A DNA stretch of 64,000 bases from Cydia pomonella (lineage: Eukaryota; Arthropoda; Insecta; Lepidoptera; Tortricidae), in assembly GCF_033807575.1 (NCBI RefSeq), contig NC_084725.1, positions 6,607,001-6,671,000 of the forward strand, given 5' to 3'. Below the pieces are notes generated by a model that had not been told where the DNA came from, did not search any database, and was given only the letters and a program-made list of their open reading frames with translations. Position 1 is the stretch's first letter; each line of letters opens with the position of its first letter. A program made the position numbers and the translations under genes. Positions 1 through 10,526 of the stretch are shown here, in pieces.

Positions 1-14
1 CTACAATATCAGTC

Positions 15-500
15 AGTCAACTTCCTCGTCCGCGCCCGCCCTTCCCATGGCCCCTACGGATTTATTAAATACGTTATACGATTTATTCCTTCAAATTCTT
101 ACAACTCCATATAGTTCTATAATCATGGCGAGCTATTTTGTGTTGATTTAGGATAGGATACACATACTGTTGTACTGTATTTTTTGTGTGTAATTGTGAA
201 TATATAATTAATTATCTGCAATATGTACATATGTACTTAAGTATAAAATGTATTGTGACATGTAATATGATATTACCAATAAATATGATTATGATTATTA
301 TGATTAGTTGCTGTGGCTCTAATATAGTGTTGTACAAACTTCTAGAGTGTATTTAATGGCTTAAAGCTCACTAATAAATAATGACAGTCAGTTATCAACA
401 GTGCCCGCGCCCGCTCCTTTCATGGCCTCACCTACGCTACGGTTATATTAAATACGATTTAATCCTTAAAATTGTTATAACTCTATACAGATGCTGTGGT
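15..500. repeat. Direct repeat pair (about 115 bp)
   Basis: Two diverged copies, about 15-128 and 386-500, share a block with a GC-rich start (cgcgcccg) followed by ccatggcc/tcatggcc, an attaaatacg stretch and a run ending in a ctgtggttctattatag-like sequence. They lie about 370 bp apart in the same orientation. The DNA between them is AT-rich and holds nothing I recognise. This may be one repeat family inserted twice or a local duplication. Confidence 0.5.
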
Positions 501-572
501 TCTATTATAGTTTGGCTAGAGTCGCTTGTCAGTAGACCATAAGTAGAGTCGTACTATTTTTTACTTAATTTC

Positions 573-622
573 TAGTACCTATAATTACTCCCTATAAGTA
601 CAGGGAGTCGCTATAGGTACTA
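573..622. repeat. Short perfect-looking hairpin
   Basis: Arms starting tagtacctata and ending tataggtacta pair across a loop of about 6 bases, with a mismatch or two near the middle of the stem. No coding potential. It is probably the core of a decayed MITE. Confidence 0.5.
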
Positions 623-1067
623 TAGTTTTTTATTCTACTGTAACCACAGGCACGGGTCTAGAATGTATATGATTGCCTGACAAAAATCAAAAGTGCGACT
701 CGGAATGATCATCATTGGAAGTATTGATTCAGAAATAATATGTGATTGCGTAAATTATTTGCTGTATAGTCTACTCGTATTCCAAAATAAATCACTATTA
801 CTTATCATTTTCTGCGCACTTTTTAGAACAACAATGACCCTCTTTCAGAACATGAGAAATGAAAAAGATAAAGCCCATCGCGAAAAAGATTTTGCTTGTC
901 AGATCCCTAGGCTATAAAAATTATACTGTTATAATATGCGGGGTAACGATGTCTAACTGAATATAACCGAATTTAGACATTAGTATATCATTGATTTCTA
1001 TCGAGACAACTTTATAAACTTTTGGTCTACGCTTTCAAATATAGCATAACTAGCATTGTATCAGTGA

Positions 1068-1352
1068 TTTTTAGGGTTCCGTACCCAAAGGGTCAAACGG
1101 GACCCTATTACTGAGACTCCGCTGTCCGTCCGTCCGTCTGTCATCAGGCTGTAGTTATCGCATGAACCGTGATAGTTAGCCTGTTGAAATTTCTATAGAT
1201 TATGTATTTCTGTTGCCGCTATAATAAGAAATACTAAAAACAGAATAAAATAAATATTTAAATGGGCTCCCATACAAAAAAAAAATATTTTTCGTTAATG
1301 GTACGGAACCCTTCGTGCGCTAGTCCGACTCGCACTTGGCCGATTTTTTTTT
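1068..1352 (-). mobile_element. GGTTCCGTA-type dispersed repeat, antisense copy
   Basis: Starts tttttagggttccgtaccc and ends gcacttggccgatttttt. It contains a gtccgtccgtccgtctgtc microsatellite and the block gttgccgctataa. Other copies lie at 6316-6580, 47105-47326, 47451-47747 and, truncated, 43217-43289. The sense orientation begins ccggccaagtgcgagtcgga. It has no reading frame and no clear terminal inverted repeat apart from the two TACGGAACC/GGTTCCGTA blocks. The family is abundant in Lepidoptera, but I cannot assign its class from this window. Confidence 0.8.
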
Positions 1353-1546
1353 CATGATATTTACCTTTGATTAAATAAAACATGTAAATATGCAAAATCA
1401 TAAAATTCTGATATGCTAAAGCCCCTCTTAGTGAGTATTATATTATTTGGTTAGCCCCCTGGCCCCTCATAAAAGTAGAGGTAGGCAGTTTTATCGCTAC
1501 AGAGCGATAACTTTCAAAACCTATTTGGTAGTATAAAACTAGTCAA

Positions 1547-1687
1547 GTACAGTCGCCATCAGATATATCGGAGCGGCCGAGGTGCTCAAAAATATCTGAA
1601 CATGCACTCTAACGCCATGACAATAGAGACGTGTTCAGATATTTGTGAGCACCTTGGCCGCGTCGATATATGTGACGGCGACTGTAC
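1547..1687. mobile_element. Palindromic MITE, TACAGTCGCC ends
   Basis: About 141 bp folding into one hairpin. The left arm begins gtacagtcgcc and the right arm ends ggcgactgtac. The arms stay paired for more than 50 bases and the loop is short. The ends CAGTC...GACTG flanked by TA match the ends of the elements at 32692 and 56930, which points to a Tc1/mariner-type transposase acting on TA targets. Non-coding. Confidence 0.75.
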
Positions 1688-1699
1688 AACCGAAGGTGC

Positions 1700-2590
1700 A
1701 AAACAATTTAAGAAACTTACTAAACAACACACATATTTCAGACATAGACATATATGACGATGACGGGTTGAACGACCCCATAAGGGCTGAGCAAATCTAT
1801 TTTACCCTGAAATAACGTTATTCCCTGAATTCGGAGGAGAAACTATTAGGAAAACTTTTAATACTCTTTCGGAACATTTTTTTGGATTATTTGCTTCGGG
1901 TGGAGAAAAGTTGCAAATACTTTGAGGTGTCTGTTTGAGTGGAATGAGTATGGGGGATCTTGAGATTGGAAAATACCTCATCGTTTTAAAAGTATATCTA
2001 AACTGAGGTAATAGTAGGAGATACGTTAGGAATATCAACCCTCGCCTGTTGTTTATTTGCGATAAGAAATAATTGAAACATAATATTCACATTAACACAT
2101 CGCAAATAGATTGCCTAGTGAAATTGCGTACGGACAGAAAAAAAAAATTGTTTGGTTTTTAATCGTACGATTTATCTTAAATCTAATCTAGGGAACCATC
2201 AACTGGACCAATTACAGTTAGATTATAAAATAAGCTTTCATTTGATATATCATACGATTAAATAACAAACAAAAAAAAAATAAAAAATTAGCATTTATAA
2301 TTTTACTAGAGAACCTATTTAGGTTAGGTTAGTATTTACTAGAGAACCGAAACCATTATATCAATGTGGGAACGCTTACTTTGTAACAAATTGTACAAGT
2401 TGCCTTTAGTCGCACCAGGGCAAGCGAGACATGTACACGTGCTAACGAGCTCCTGCTTGCCCAAAGAGATAGAGACAAGCTCATGTTTAACAATGAGTAG
2501 GTATGATAAAGATGAATGGAATGCGAAAATTAATCAAAAATAACCGATTTCTTCGTAGGTATAGAAATAAATATGGAAATATTTTTTGTG
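1700..2590. other. AT-rich stretch without recognisable genes
   Basis: Contains only short, unconvincing reading frames and poly-A/poly-T runs, such as the run near 2271. The motif ttaggttaggtta near 2321 is too short to read as telomere sequence. I see no element boundary. Confidence 0.5.
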
Positions 2591-2596
2591 CTTCTT

Positions 2597-2727
2597 AAGC
2601 TGGCCATACACACTAGGGTATGCCTGCGCAGTTTTTTTAACTGCACAGGAAAAACGGAGCGTGTGTGGCATTCGACTGTACAGATAAAACTGCGCAGGCA
2701 TACCCTATAAGTGTGTATGACCAGCTT
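2597..2727. mobile_element. Palindromic MITE (131 bp)
   Basis: The left arm runs aagctggccatacacac through gtatgcctgcgcagtttt. The right arm is its near-perfect reverse complement, ending gtgtgtatgaccagctt. The loop of about 45 bases holds an internal tgcacaggaaaaacgg. Non-coding DNA-transposon derivative, class not determined. Confidence 0.75.
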
Positions 2728-3032
2728 TATGTATGAGTATAACCTATCTATAGTAATATAATATCATAGCTTTGCACGCCTCTCAAGTACTTCTTGTGGC
2801 TTGTCTAATGAACCAGAACTCAATGCTGTTGTTTTTTCACCAGCTCTACTTTACCATGAGATCAGCTCTATGTTAATATATCATTGTGATTGGAATTACG
2901 GAATGCATACATATTTGTATGCAGGAATGTAAGCTAATGTTAATATGGCATATAAAATTTATTGCTGGGAAGACGTCACAGGAAAAAAACTCACTCAACA
3001 GTGGGACTTGCACTCTTACGAGTTATAATAAT

Positions 3033-3534
3033 AAAAAAACCGGCCAAGAGCATGTCGGGCCACGCTCAGTGTAGGGTTCCGTAGTTACTCTTCCGTCACA
3101 ATAAGCTAAATTGGAGCTTAAAGTATAGTAAATTGTTAACCAAGGGATGAAACGGTACCTTTCACGCGAGTTAAACAAATAGGCAAATTTGCATAATCAG
3201 TACCTAATTAAAGTAAGTCTTTTTATTATGAAGGGGAAACTTTTTGCGATAACTCAAAAACAGCTAAACTGATCATGTCCGCTATAGTTTTCATTTAATG
3301 TCTTTCTTAAGCTCTACTTCCACGACTTTTTTCATATTTTTTGGACCTATGGTTCAAAAGTTAGAGGGGGGGACACATTTTTTTTTATTTCGGAGCGATT
3401 ATCTCCGAATATATTCACTTTATCAAAAAATGTTTGTTGAAGACCCCTATTAGTTTTGAAATACCTTTCCAACGATACCCCACACTGTAGGATTAAAGCA
3501 AAAAAAAATTCACCCCCACTTTACGTGTAGGGGA
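3033..3534 (+). mobile_element. Dispersed repeat, left part, split by hAT-like insertion
   Basis: Begins aaaaaaaccggccaagagc and contains agtgtagggttccgtagtt and a gcgattatctccgaatat block. It stops at the 8-bp target duplication of the hAT-like element and resumes at 6146-6316, where it ends ctacggaaccctaaaaa after a gacagacagacagacag tract. The two parts together form one copy of about 670 bp. A related, antisense and more decayed copy is at 26437-27050. Confidence 0.75.
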
Positions 3535-3697
3535 TAGGGGTCACAAAACCGCTAGTATTTTTGAAAACCGGTTTTTCGGTTTTTGTACATTACAAAACCG
3601 GGTTTTCCGGTTTTTCGGTGATTTTTCGGTTTTACATATAAAAAGTGAAAAAAACTGCATTTTATGAATTTAAACTTTAATATTCAGTCATTTAACA

Positions 3698-3945
3698 ATG
3701 GATATAATAGTACATTACGATACAAGTGCGAAAAATAGGAAATTCGAAACGAGTGGCGATAAATTAAAACACGACCGAAGGGAGTGTTTTAAATCGACAC
3801 GAGTTGCGAATTACCTATTCGCACATGTATCGTACAACGTTTTACAGTACATATGGCCCTTTAAATGTTCGACACAGTAACGTAATATGCTACTTCTCGC
3901 ACTAGTGCTATAAAGTAGCCCCATATGTACTGTAAAACCTTTTTT
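3698..3945. mobile_element. Palindromic MITE nested in hAT-like element
   Basis: The arms carry tacgatacaagtgcg and cgcacatgtatcgta around the core aaaacacgaccgaaggg...gtgtttt. A second short inverted pair (tttacagtacatatggcc with ccatatgtactgtaaaa) follows. An inverted relative lies at 48045-48165. A 60-codon frame starting at 3698 is just the hairpin read through and is not a gene. Confidence 0.7.
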
Positions 3946-4554
3946 ATATCTTATAATTATTAGGAACAAAAATTAAAAACAAAATAACTAAAATAATAAC
4001 CTCCATGCACTTCTGGAACGCAAAATTAACTACAAATAGTTATCATTATAACACAAAACACAAAACATCGTATATTCCTTTTACGAAAGTAAATACTTAT
4101 TAAATACACTTAACATTTGAGATCAATATTAATTTCTTTCATAGGTTAAGTTACTACCTAAATTGGAGATCAGTGAAAAAAATAATGTAATTATATGGTT
4201 GCCATTTTGATGTGATTGTGTTGCAATTGTTAAAAAATATCTCGTTCGGTATGTTTATTTTAAACCCGCACACACTTTGTTTTAAAATAATCTTTTGTCA
4301 TGTTAATTAACTTACAGATATTGTTCTTTATTTTTATTTACCGTGTATTCATTTGGTGTATGTTACATGCCGTGGTTTCACTGAAATGATTCCAAGTTTC
4401 CAGCGGAAGACCAGAGATGTTGTATTGAAAAAAACTATACGTAGGGTAGGGCAATTAGCTAATTTTTATTAATTCAATTATATGTTCTATTCTATATTTA
4501 CTGATAAACTAAAAAGTAGAAATTACAAATAGAAGATGTTATAAGTAGTAATAA

Positions 4555-5118
4555 ATAGCTACTCTTTCGAATAGACTGAGTTCTGCAGCTTTTGCAGTAA
4601 GCAAAATCCGTCAGTTAACTGATGTAAAAACAGCTCGATTAGTATATTTTAGTTACTTCCATAGCATTATGTCATATGGTATTTTACTGTGGGGTGGTGC
4701 TTCAGATATAAATACCATTTTTGTTCTGCAGAAGAGGGCTATTCGAGCAATATATAAAATGAACCATAGAGACTCACTGAGAGATAAATTTAAGGAAATT
4801 GACATCATGACAGTGCACTGTCAATACATTTATGAGAATATTCTGTATGTGCATAAAAATATTGCCGATTTTAAGAAAAATTGTGACATTCATAATATTA
4901 ATACTAGAAATAAACATAAGTTCGCAGTGCCCTTCACTCGGCTCCATAAAATTAAAAAATCATTCATGGGTAATTGTGTGAGATTTTATAATAAACTTCC
5001 AAACCATATTACTGAGTTACCAATTAATAAATTTAAGAATCATGTAAAGCGTAAACTTATTTCTAAAGCTTATTATACCACACAAGACTACATGAATGAT
5101 AAAACAACGTGGGATTAA
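4555..5118 (+). pseudogene. LINE reverse-transcriptase C-terminal fragment
   Basis: An open stretch of about 187 codons ends at a TAA at 5116-5118. The first methionine (4669) is internal: recognisable protein runs upstream in the same frame, with LSSAAFAVSKIRQLTD encoded at about 4576-4620 before it becomes non-coding. Motifs include MSYGILLWG, LQKRAIRAIY and, near the end, VRFYNKLP, all typical of the region after the reverse transcriptase in Jockey/CR1-like LINEs. No catalytic YADD-type motif is included, so it is a 5'-truncated, inactive copy. It lies within the hAT-like element, and its 3' untranslated tail probably continues to about 5990. Confidence 0.85.
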
Positions 5119-5122
5119 TTGT

Positions 5123-5645
5123 GATTCGAAATGATTAATTATTTATTATTTATTTTATTTATTTATTTATTTATTTATACAAGGAATTCCAACAGCTTTA
5201 AAAAATACATTAAACTTTTTAGATAGTAGTACAGAGCCAATTACAGGAACTCACAAATAGAAACTGTATATATAATTACAAAGTACACACTAGATACAAA
5301 AGCACATGTGACACAAGATATTACAATATGAAATAGGTATATCAAGGTTACAATTAATAAAAAGAGAGACCAAGAAATAGATATGAGCAATAAGTAAGAA
5401 CACTTATAACTTATGAAATTACACTAAGATAAACAACTTATATTCGCATTTAGATGAACAACATGGACCGGGCTCAAATACATTAAAGTTACAGATCACA
5501 CTCCATAGCATATCACTACCTGCAACATGTTATTTAGAAGCATTGATTGACTAGATTGCGCCTTACACTAGGGATTGAGCAATTAAAAACGTCAATATCT
5601 AGATCCTTCGACAAATTATTCAAGTTACGAGCTGCGCGACATTAT
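5123..5645 (-). mobile_element. (TTTA)n-headed repeat inserted in LINE 3' UTR
   Basis: A tttatttatttattta tract (about 5146-5178) is followed by about 460 bp of AT-rich sequence beginning caaggaattccaacagc. The LINE 3' UTR seems to resume at about 5645. A TTTA tract at the left end reads as an antisense (TAAA)n tail, suggesting a retroposed 3' end on the minus strand. I could not find a convincing target duplication. Confidence 0.45.
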
Positions 5646-5990
5646 ATTTGAATAATGATGATGAAATGGATATTCCAATGCATGTATTTCCTTTGTTGTT
5701 TTTATTATATTTGTTTGACATTTAGAATTAGTCTAGAAACAATCTAGACTAGTATTTTTTATACATTTTTTTTTGTATGACTATATTTTGTGAAAGTTTT
5801 AGTATTAAATTTGATCTATGAATTATATTCATTAGTATTATATATGGAATAATATTTACAACATCAATAAATTGCTCTGATAATTAGATTAAGATAATTA
5901 TATGTAATACTGTCTTACTATTCATAAGTGCTTGTTGCTAGGCCTACATGAATAAAGTATATTTGAATTGAATTGAATTAAACTGGTAAT
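5646..5990 (+). mobile_element. LINE 3' UTR tail ending in TTGAA repeats
   Basis: AT-rich, ending gaataaagtatatttgaatt followed by two further gaatt units. This is the usual tail of one LINE family. The antisense of the same kind of tail starts near 58443. Taken with the frame at 4555-5118 it is the 3' end of that element. Confidence 0.6.
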
Positions 5991-6145
5991 CAAAGTAATA
6001 CTTACAACTATCAAGTATTTAAGTGTAAAACCGAAAAACTTGAAAAACCGGTTTTTTCAAATTTGAAAGCCGGTTTTCTCAATCGACGAAAAACCCGGTT
6101 TTTCCGGTTTTTTCGGTTTCGGTGAAACCGGTTTTGTGACCCCTA

Positions 6146-6316
6146 GTAGGGGAGGTACCCTCAAAAAAATTAAATTTTTAGATTCAATTTTACGACACAT
6201 GCCGAATTTCAGCTTTCTAGCACTAACGACCACGGAGCAAAGCCTCGGACAGACAGACAGACAGACAGACGGACATAGCGAAACTATAAGGGTTCCTAGT
6301 TGACTACGGAACCCTA
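6146..6316 (+). mobile_element. Dispersed repeat, right part
   Basis: Continuation of the repeat that starts at 3033. It holds a cagacagacagacagacag tract and ends actacggaaccctaaaaa. It directly abuts the next repeat copy at 6316. Confidence 0.75.
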
Positions 6317-6580
6317 AAAACCGGCCAAGTGCGAGTCGGACTCGCGCACGAAGGGTTCCGTAACATTATCTATAAAAACGACAAAAAAAACATGTTTGTT
6401 GTATGGGAGCCTCCTTAAATATTTATTTTATTCCTGTTTTTTAGTATTTGTTGTTATAGCGGCAATAGAAATACATCATCTGTGAAAATTTCAACTATCA
6501 CGGTTCATGAGATACAGCCTGGTGACAGACGGACCTAATAGGACCCCGTTTTACTCTTTGGGTACGGAACCCTAAAAATT
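6316..6580 (+). mobile_element. GGTTCCGTA-type dispersed repeat, sense copy
   Basis: Begins aaccggccaagtgcgagtcg, includes gggttccgtaacatt, gttatagcggcaatag and cggttcatgagatacagcc, and ends gggtacggaaccctaaaaa. It is a full copy with the same order of blocks as 1068-1352 reversed. Non-coding. Confidence 0.85.
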
Positions 6581-6605
6581 GCGTTAGTATTCATAATATT
6601 AGAAC

Positions 6606-6699
6606 GAGGGTTTGCACAAAGGATCTGAAATATACGGGAAGATCCGAGTATCCGAATCTGGATCCGGATAATTTCATTTGATCCAGATTGCAAACCCTA
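6606..6699. mobile_element. hAT-like MITE (94 bp)
   Basis: The ends gagggtttgca and tgcaaaccctaa form a short inverted repeat. The flanks attagaac (6598-6605) and attagaag (6700-6707) form an 8-bp duplication with one difference. The core holds gatccggat-type repeats. A relative at 29328-29428 has the same interior. Confidence 0.65.
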
Positions 6700-6709
6700 A
6701 TTAGAAGAG

Positions 6710-7920
6710 AACGTTTACCATGATATTCGGGAAATAAAACAGGTAGGTAAATCCAGGAAAAGCCGGGAGGGCTGGAAAGGTCTCAAAACGTGGGTTGTAA
6801 TTTAAATTCATTATACGCAATATAATCAGCTTAAATTGTTTTACTTTCTATAAGCTTACACGTTCCGTAATTCCTGAAGTAAAAGGTCAAACAGCTTTTG
6901 TTCATTGTGATTCAAATATATTAAGCTGCTACACGTCTAGGTAAAACTAATTAAGTATAATATAAATTAGTTAAACACGACCATAAAACCAAATACCGAA
7001 ATCCAAAGAGACGTTAACTCACAATTAAAACGACATACGTCTGAATTAACGAGTTATTAAATTCTTTTAATAGCCCGTATGTGGCAAAAAACGGAACCCG
7101 TCCTACGAGTCCTGCGTCCCGTACATTATAAAGAACAGATTCGAAAATGCAGTAAATGCGTATAAATTCCATGAGGCGTTACTACCTTTTGGTTTTGGAA
7201 CGTGAAAGTGCATCGCTTTCCATAAGACAGTCGTTTCTCAACGGCTAGTTTTACACAAGTTTAAACTTTAACTCATTATAACAGAGTTCTTTATTATTTG
7301 GCACAAGTTAGATAGATATGAGCAATTCTAAGTAATATTCAGTTATGTAAGATAAGAATGCTATATTAATTACTGAACGCGATTTAATAAGATCGATTCT
7401 TGCAATGCACTCGTAGACAAGCTATTTTTATGTATTGCTATGGTAGGCATTTTAACTATAATGGTCTTGGTTCTAAGATATATTAAGCTATTTTACTGTT
7501 TTTCGAACATTTGTTGATATTGAATAAAGCAGTTAATCTGAATGAAAATCACTTGTGCTGTGCTCGATAGATCATATTTTTTTCAGTGTACTCTTTATTG
7601 TACACCTCAATACAGAATAACATAATAACAGATACTTTATAACTGTTAACTAACTTGTTATGTATAAAAAATATCATTTATTTATTTATTCATTTCAAGT
7701 TTTTGTCCCTAAACTCAGATATTGCTAAAAATTTACCACGCTTCTTCTGTACCAACCACCTGAGATAAGTGATGTATAAAATGCTGCTTTCTATAGTGTG
7801 GTATCTTATGTTATCTTAAGATAAACGCAACTAAAATAAACCTGCAAAATGTATACACAAACTGCTCCTTTGACACCTATCTTATATTTGCGTTGTCTAC
7901 CTTATTTTTCCTCCCTACAA
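6710..7920. other. AT-rich stretch, nothing clear
   Basis: No element boundaries or convincing reading frames. A short antisense LINE-tail-like block (ctctttattgtacacctcaa) is present near 7589. Confidence 0.4.
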
Positions 7921-7936
7921 CATGAAAAAGTTAAAT

Positions 7937-8330
7937 TTTTTTTTTTTTTTATTAGCCTATTTGTGTGTCCCACTGCTGGGCAAAGGCCTCCCCTCTAGCT
8001 TTCCAATCCTCCCTGTGCTGAGCAAGGTCCCGCCAGTCCCGCTGAAACGCATCCAAGTCGTCCCACCATCTCTTTCTCGGTCTACCTCTGCCACGACTAC
8101 ACCGGGGATGCCAGCTAGTGGCTATTCTAGCCCATCTGTCATCATTCATCCGGCAGACATGTCCAGCCCAGTCCCACTTAAGCCTGGCGGTCTTCATCCC
8201 AACATCCATGACACGGGTTTTGGAGCGAAGCTCTGTGTTCCTCACCCTGTCAGATCTTCGGATACCCAGGATACTCCGCTCCATTGCCCTTTGACAAACC
8301 TTGAGCCGTGATTTTTGCGCCTCAGTTAAA
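7937..8330 (-). pseudogene. RTE-type LINE 3' end, 5'-truncated insertion
   Basis: The minus strand encodes the carboxyl end of an RTE-like LINE polyprotein: SRLKVCQRAMERSILG, then ARLKWDWAGHVCRM, then RGRGRPRKRWWDDL, ending close to AFAQQWDTQIG. This RWxDDL...AQQW pattern is characteristic of the region after the reverse transcriptase in RTE-clade elements of Lepidoptera. A poly-T run at 7937-7952 is the antisense 3' tail. A perfect 13-bp duplication gaaaaagttaaat flanks the insertion (7924-7936 and 8331-8343), so both ends are defined. The element lacks the endonuclease and catalytic reverse transcriptase and cannot move itself. Confidence 0.9.
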
Positions 8331-8439
8331 GAAAAAGTTAAATAATGGAATGAAATAAACAATGAACAAATCCACGTGTGAAACTTGTCGCGAATCCGGG
8401 TGTCATTGAACCCGCCTGACATACCGAAGAGTTTGTGAC

Positions 8440-8610
8440 ATGAAGAACTTTATTGCCGCCAATCACCTTGTTTTGTTTAGGAAAAAATACAATTTTTTTA
8501 CACACCCTACACGGCCGACCGGAGTCAGTGGAAGAAAATGGTTCGAGCCCGACACCCCAGCAGGGGGTAACAGGATGAAAAGAAGGAAGAAGAGACACGG
8601 CTAATTTTAT
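8440..8610 (+). other. GC-richer block of unknown origin
   Basis: Holds gaaagtggaag-like and ccccagcagggggtaac sequence, resembling LINE coding debris in composition. I cannot place it in a family. Confidence 0.25.
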
Positions 8611-8675
8611 TTTACTGTATGTTTAACCTCAATTTTATGTCTTTTGGTAATGTTATGTAAAATAAGTGTATTTAG

Positions 8676-9593
8676 TCAATTTTGGGCCCTTTGCTCTTTT
8701 TAATTTATATAAATAACCTCCATGAAGCTGGATTACAAGGACATCTTACCTTATATGCGGACGACACGTGTTTATTTTATTTCGGCAATTCTGTACACAA
8801 TATCTTACAACAAGCACAAAACGACTTAGACTTACTCTCTAATTGGTTCCAACAAAATGTACTTACCATAAATACCTCTAAAACGTGTTATGTAGTATTT
8901 GCAGCCAAAAACAAAAATATCGAACAAATTCAAGATTTATATATAAACGGAGATAAAATATTAAGAAAAGACTATGAAAAGTACCTAGGTTTAACTTTAG
9001 ACAGTAAACTTACATGGAAGCCACATATAGCTAATATAAAACCTAAAATTACATCGTTAACAGCAGCAATGCGCCACATAAGTAGTTATCTTCCAAAACA
9101 AACTCGTGTCAACATTTATAATTCTTTGATTAAGCCTCACTTAGAATATTTAACCGAATTATGGGGTAATGCAGCAGCGTCCAACATAAAAGATCTTCAA
9201 ATTGCACAGAACAAAATTATTAAGGTCCTTTTTCATTATGACTATCGAACGCCAACTAAAACATTATACGAAAAAACAAAAATAATGAACCTCAAACAAA
9301 TATACTCGTATAAAACCTGTATCCTAATACGTAAAATATTAAACAACGAAATACAATCAGAAATTAAATTTAGCAAAAAGAGTAAATTCCAAAGGATGAA
9401 ACTCAGAAATGCTGAAAGCCTAGCCTTACGTTTTCCCAGAACCCGATATGGGACTTGTAACTTAATGTACGATGGTGCCAAATTGTATTGTATTGGTTGT
9501 ACCGACAACCATAACAGATATAAAAAGTTTCAGCAAATTCAAATCGAAATTAAAAACATACATAAAAGACAATATTCAATAATAACACTTTAG
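8676..9593 (+). pseudogene. LINE reverse transcriptase, C-terminal 305 codons
   Basis: The fragment starts with SILGPLLFLIYINNL, the conserved block just before the catalytic motif, and contains the catalytic YADDT (about residues 25-29 of the open frame from the TTG at 8682). KYLGLTLDSKLTWKPHI (thumb) and a further 200 residues rich in lysine follow. The frame is intact to the TAG at 9591-9593, so decay is slight, but the endonuclease and RT motifs 0-3 are missing. There is no ATG at the start because the upstream half was lost. A reverse transcriptase in life, it now has no promoter or 5' end. Confidence 0.88.
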
Positions 9594-9839
9594 TTAACCT
9601 TATTTAAAATCACCTCGCATACTCTATAGTACTTCCTTTAACCTAATTATTCATGTGCAAACTAAAGATGTAAACAACTAAACATAAACATATGTACTTA
9701 CTAATTATTAAAGATTTAACTAATCTATCAAATAAGTCTGCATGCTTGCTTACTGCTAATATATTATATGTATAGTTAATTGTTGTCTTATAAGTGAAAT
9801 TTTGTAATTTCTTCAGACAATAAATACTCTTTAAACCGA
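8676..9839 (+). mobile_element. LINE 3' half (Jockey/CR1-like), truncated in RT
   Basis: Covers the coding fragment at 8676-9593 plus a 3' UTR of about 245 bp that ends caataaatactctttaaacc. The 5' boundary falls inside the reverse-transcriptase domain. A typical 5'-truncated retroposed copy. No target duplication was found by eye. Confidence 0.75.
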
Positions 9840-9894
9840 AGTATGTACCTAGTTTAAAGTTTCTATTACCTAGCTACACATATGTAGTGTTTAG

Positions 9895-9963
9895 GCGTCA
9901 ATAGGCTCTGGAGACTGCTTACCACCAGGCGGAGCGTATGCTTGTTTGCCACCGACGTAGTAT
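9895..9963 (+). repeat. Fragment of dispersed repeat D (3' part)
   Basis: Contains ggagactgcttaccaccagg and ttgtttgccaccgacgtagt. The first block recurs near 44820 next to the longer copy of repeat D (44628-44842). Confidence 0.5.
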
Positions 9964-10030
9964 ACTTTTACAATGGGACCAACCCCGAAATCGCGAAAAA
10001 AATGGCTTATTGCGAAAAAAAGTAGTCCCA
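9957..10030. repeat. Partial copy of ggaccaacccc hairpin element
   Basis: The blocks ttacaatgggaccaacccc and gcgaaaaaaatggctta match the left arm of the hairpin at 39576-39705. Confidence 0.45.
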
Positions 10031-10321
10031 TAGTTAAAGTTGCTCAGTATAACCTATATATTCAGCCCGTAAATTATTGCTTGACTAAATAAACACCCTG
10101 TATATAAAGTACGAGTAAATTGACAAAATTTTAGTATTTAAGAATAAAGAATGATAAACCTAAACTTTTTTTTGAAAAGTTGTGATTTTTTTCTATTTAC
10201 TTATTTGGGTCGTCAACAGTAATACAAAGTGTAAAATACTAAAAAAAGCGCTTATATGTATGCTCTCAAATTCAATGATGAAAAAATATTGTTTTGTATA
10301 GAATGTCCATAAATGAACTCG

Positions 10322-10460
10322 AGTTAAACCAAGATAAGGTGGCAGCGATTTTGGCATCCCGGACAGTGCAAGTGTTATTTTAAACGTCAAACTAACTTAA
10401 CGCTTGCACAGGCTGGGCTATCAAAATCACTGCCAACTTATTTTTGCCTGACTTCTGACT
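10322..10460. mobile_element. Palindromic MITE, aaccaagataag ends
   Basis: The left arm aaccaagataaggtggcagc pairs with the right arm gccaacttatttttgcc, and gcatcccggacagtgcaag pairs with cttgcacaggctgggc. The same family is at 46423-46653, where a LINE tail has been inserted. Confidence 0.7.
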
Positions 10461-10526
10461 TCATAGTTTTCACGCCGATTGTATAGTTCTTTACATTCAT
10501 TATTACTGATAATTATCAGTCATGTT

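Larger units (their letters stand above)
3535..6145. mobile_element. hAT-like non-autonomous element, 2611 bp
   Basis: The left end reads taggggtcacaaaacc and the right end ggttttgtgacccta-like (gtgacccccta type, read as ggttttgtgacccc then ta), giving a perfect 16-bp terminal inverted repeat. An exact 8-bp direct repeat, gtagggga, flanks it at 3527-3534 and 6146-6153. A YAGGG-type terminus with an 8-bp duplication is the signature of hAT transposons. The subterminal regions are unusual low-complexity runs of aaaccggttttt, in opposite orientation at the two ends. No transposase frame is present. The interior holds later insertions: a palindromic MITE (3698-3945) and a LINE fragment (4555-5990). 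Confidence 0.85.

Noticed and set aside
3698..3880. Small 60-codon gene
   Set aside because: The frame is made of the two arms of a palindromic MITE.
7922..8311. 129-codon plus-strand protein with a signal-peptide-like start
   Set aside because: It is the antisense of the RTE fragment. The hydrophobic start is the poly-T tract read as phenylalanines.
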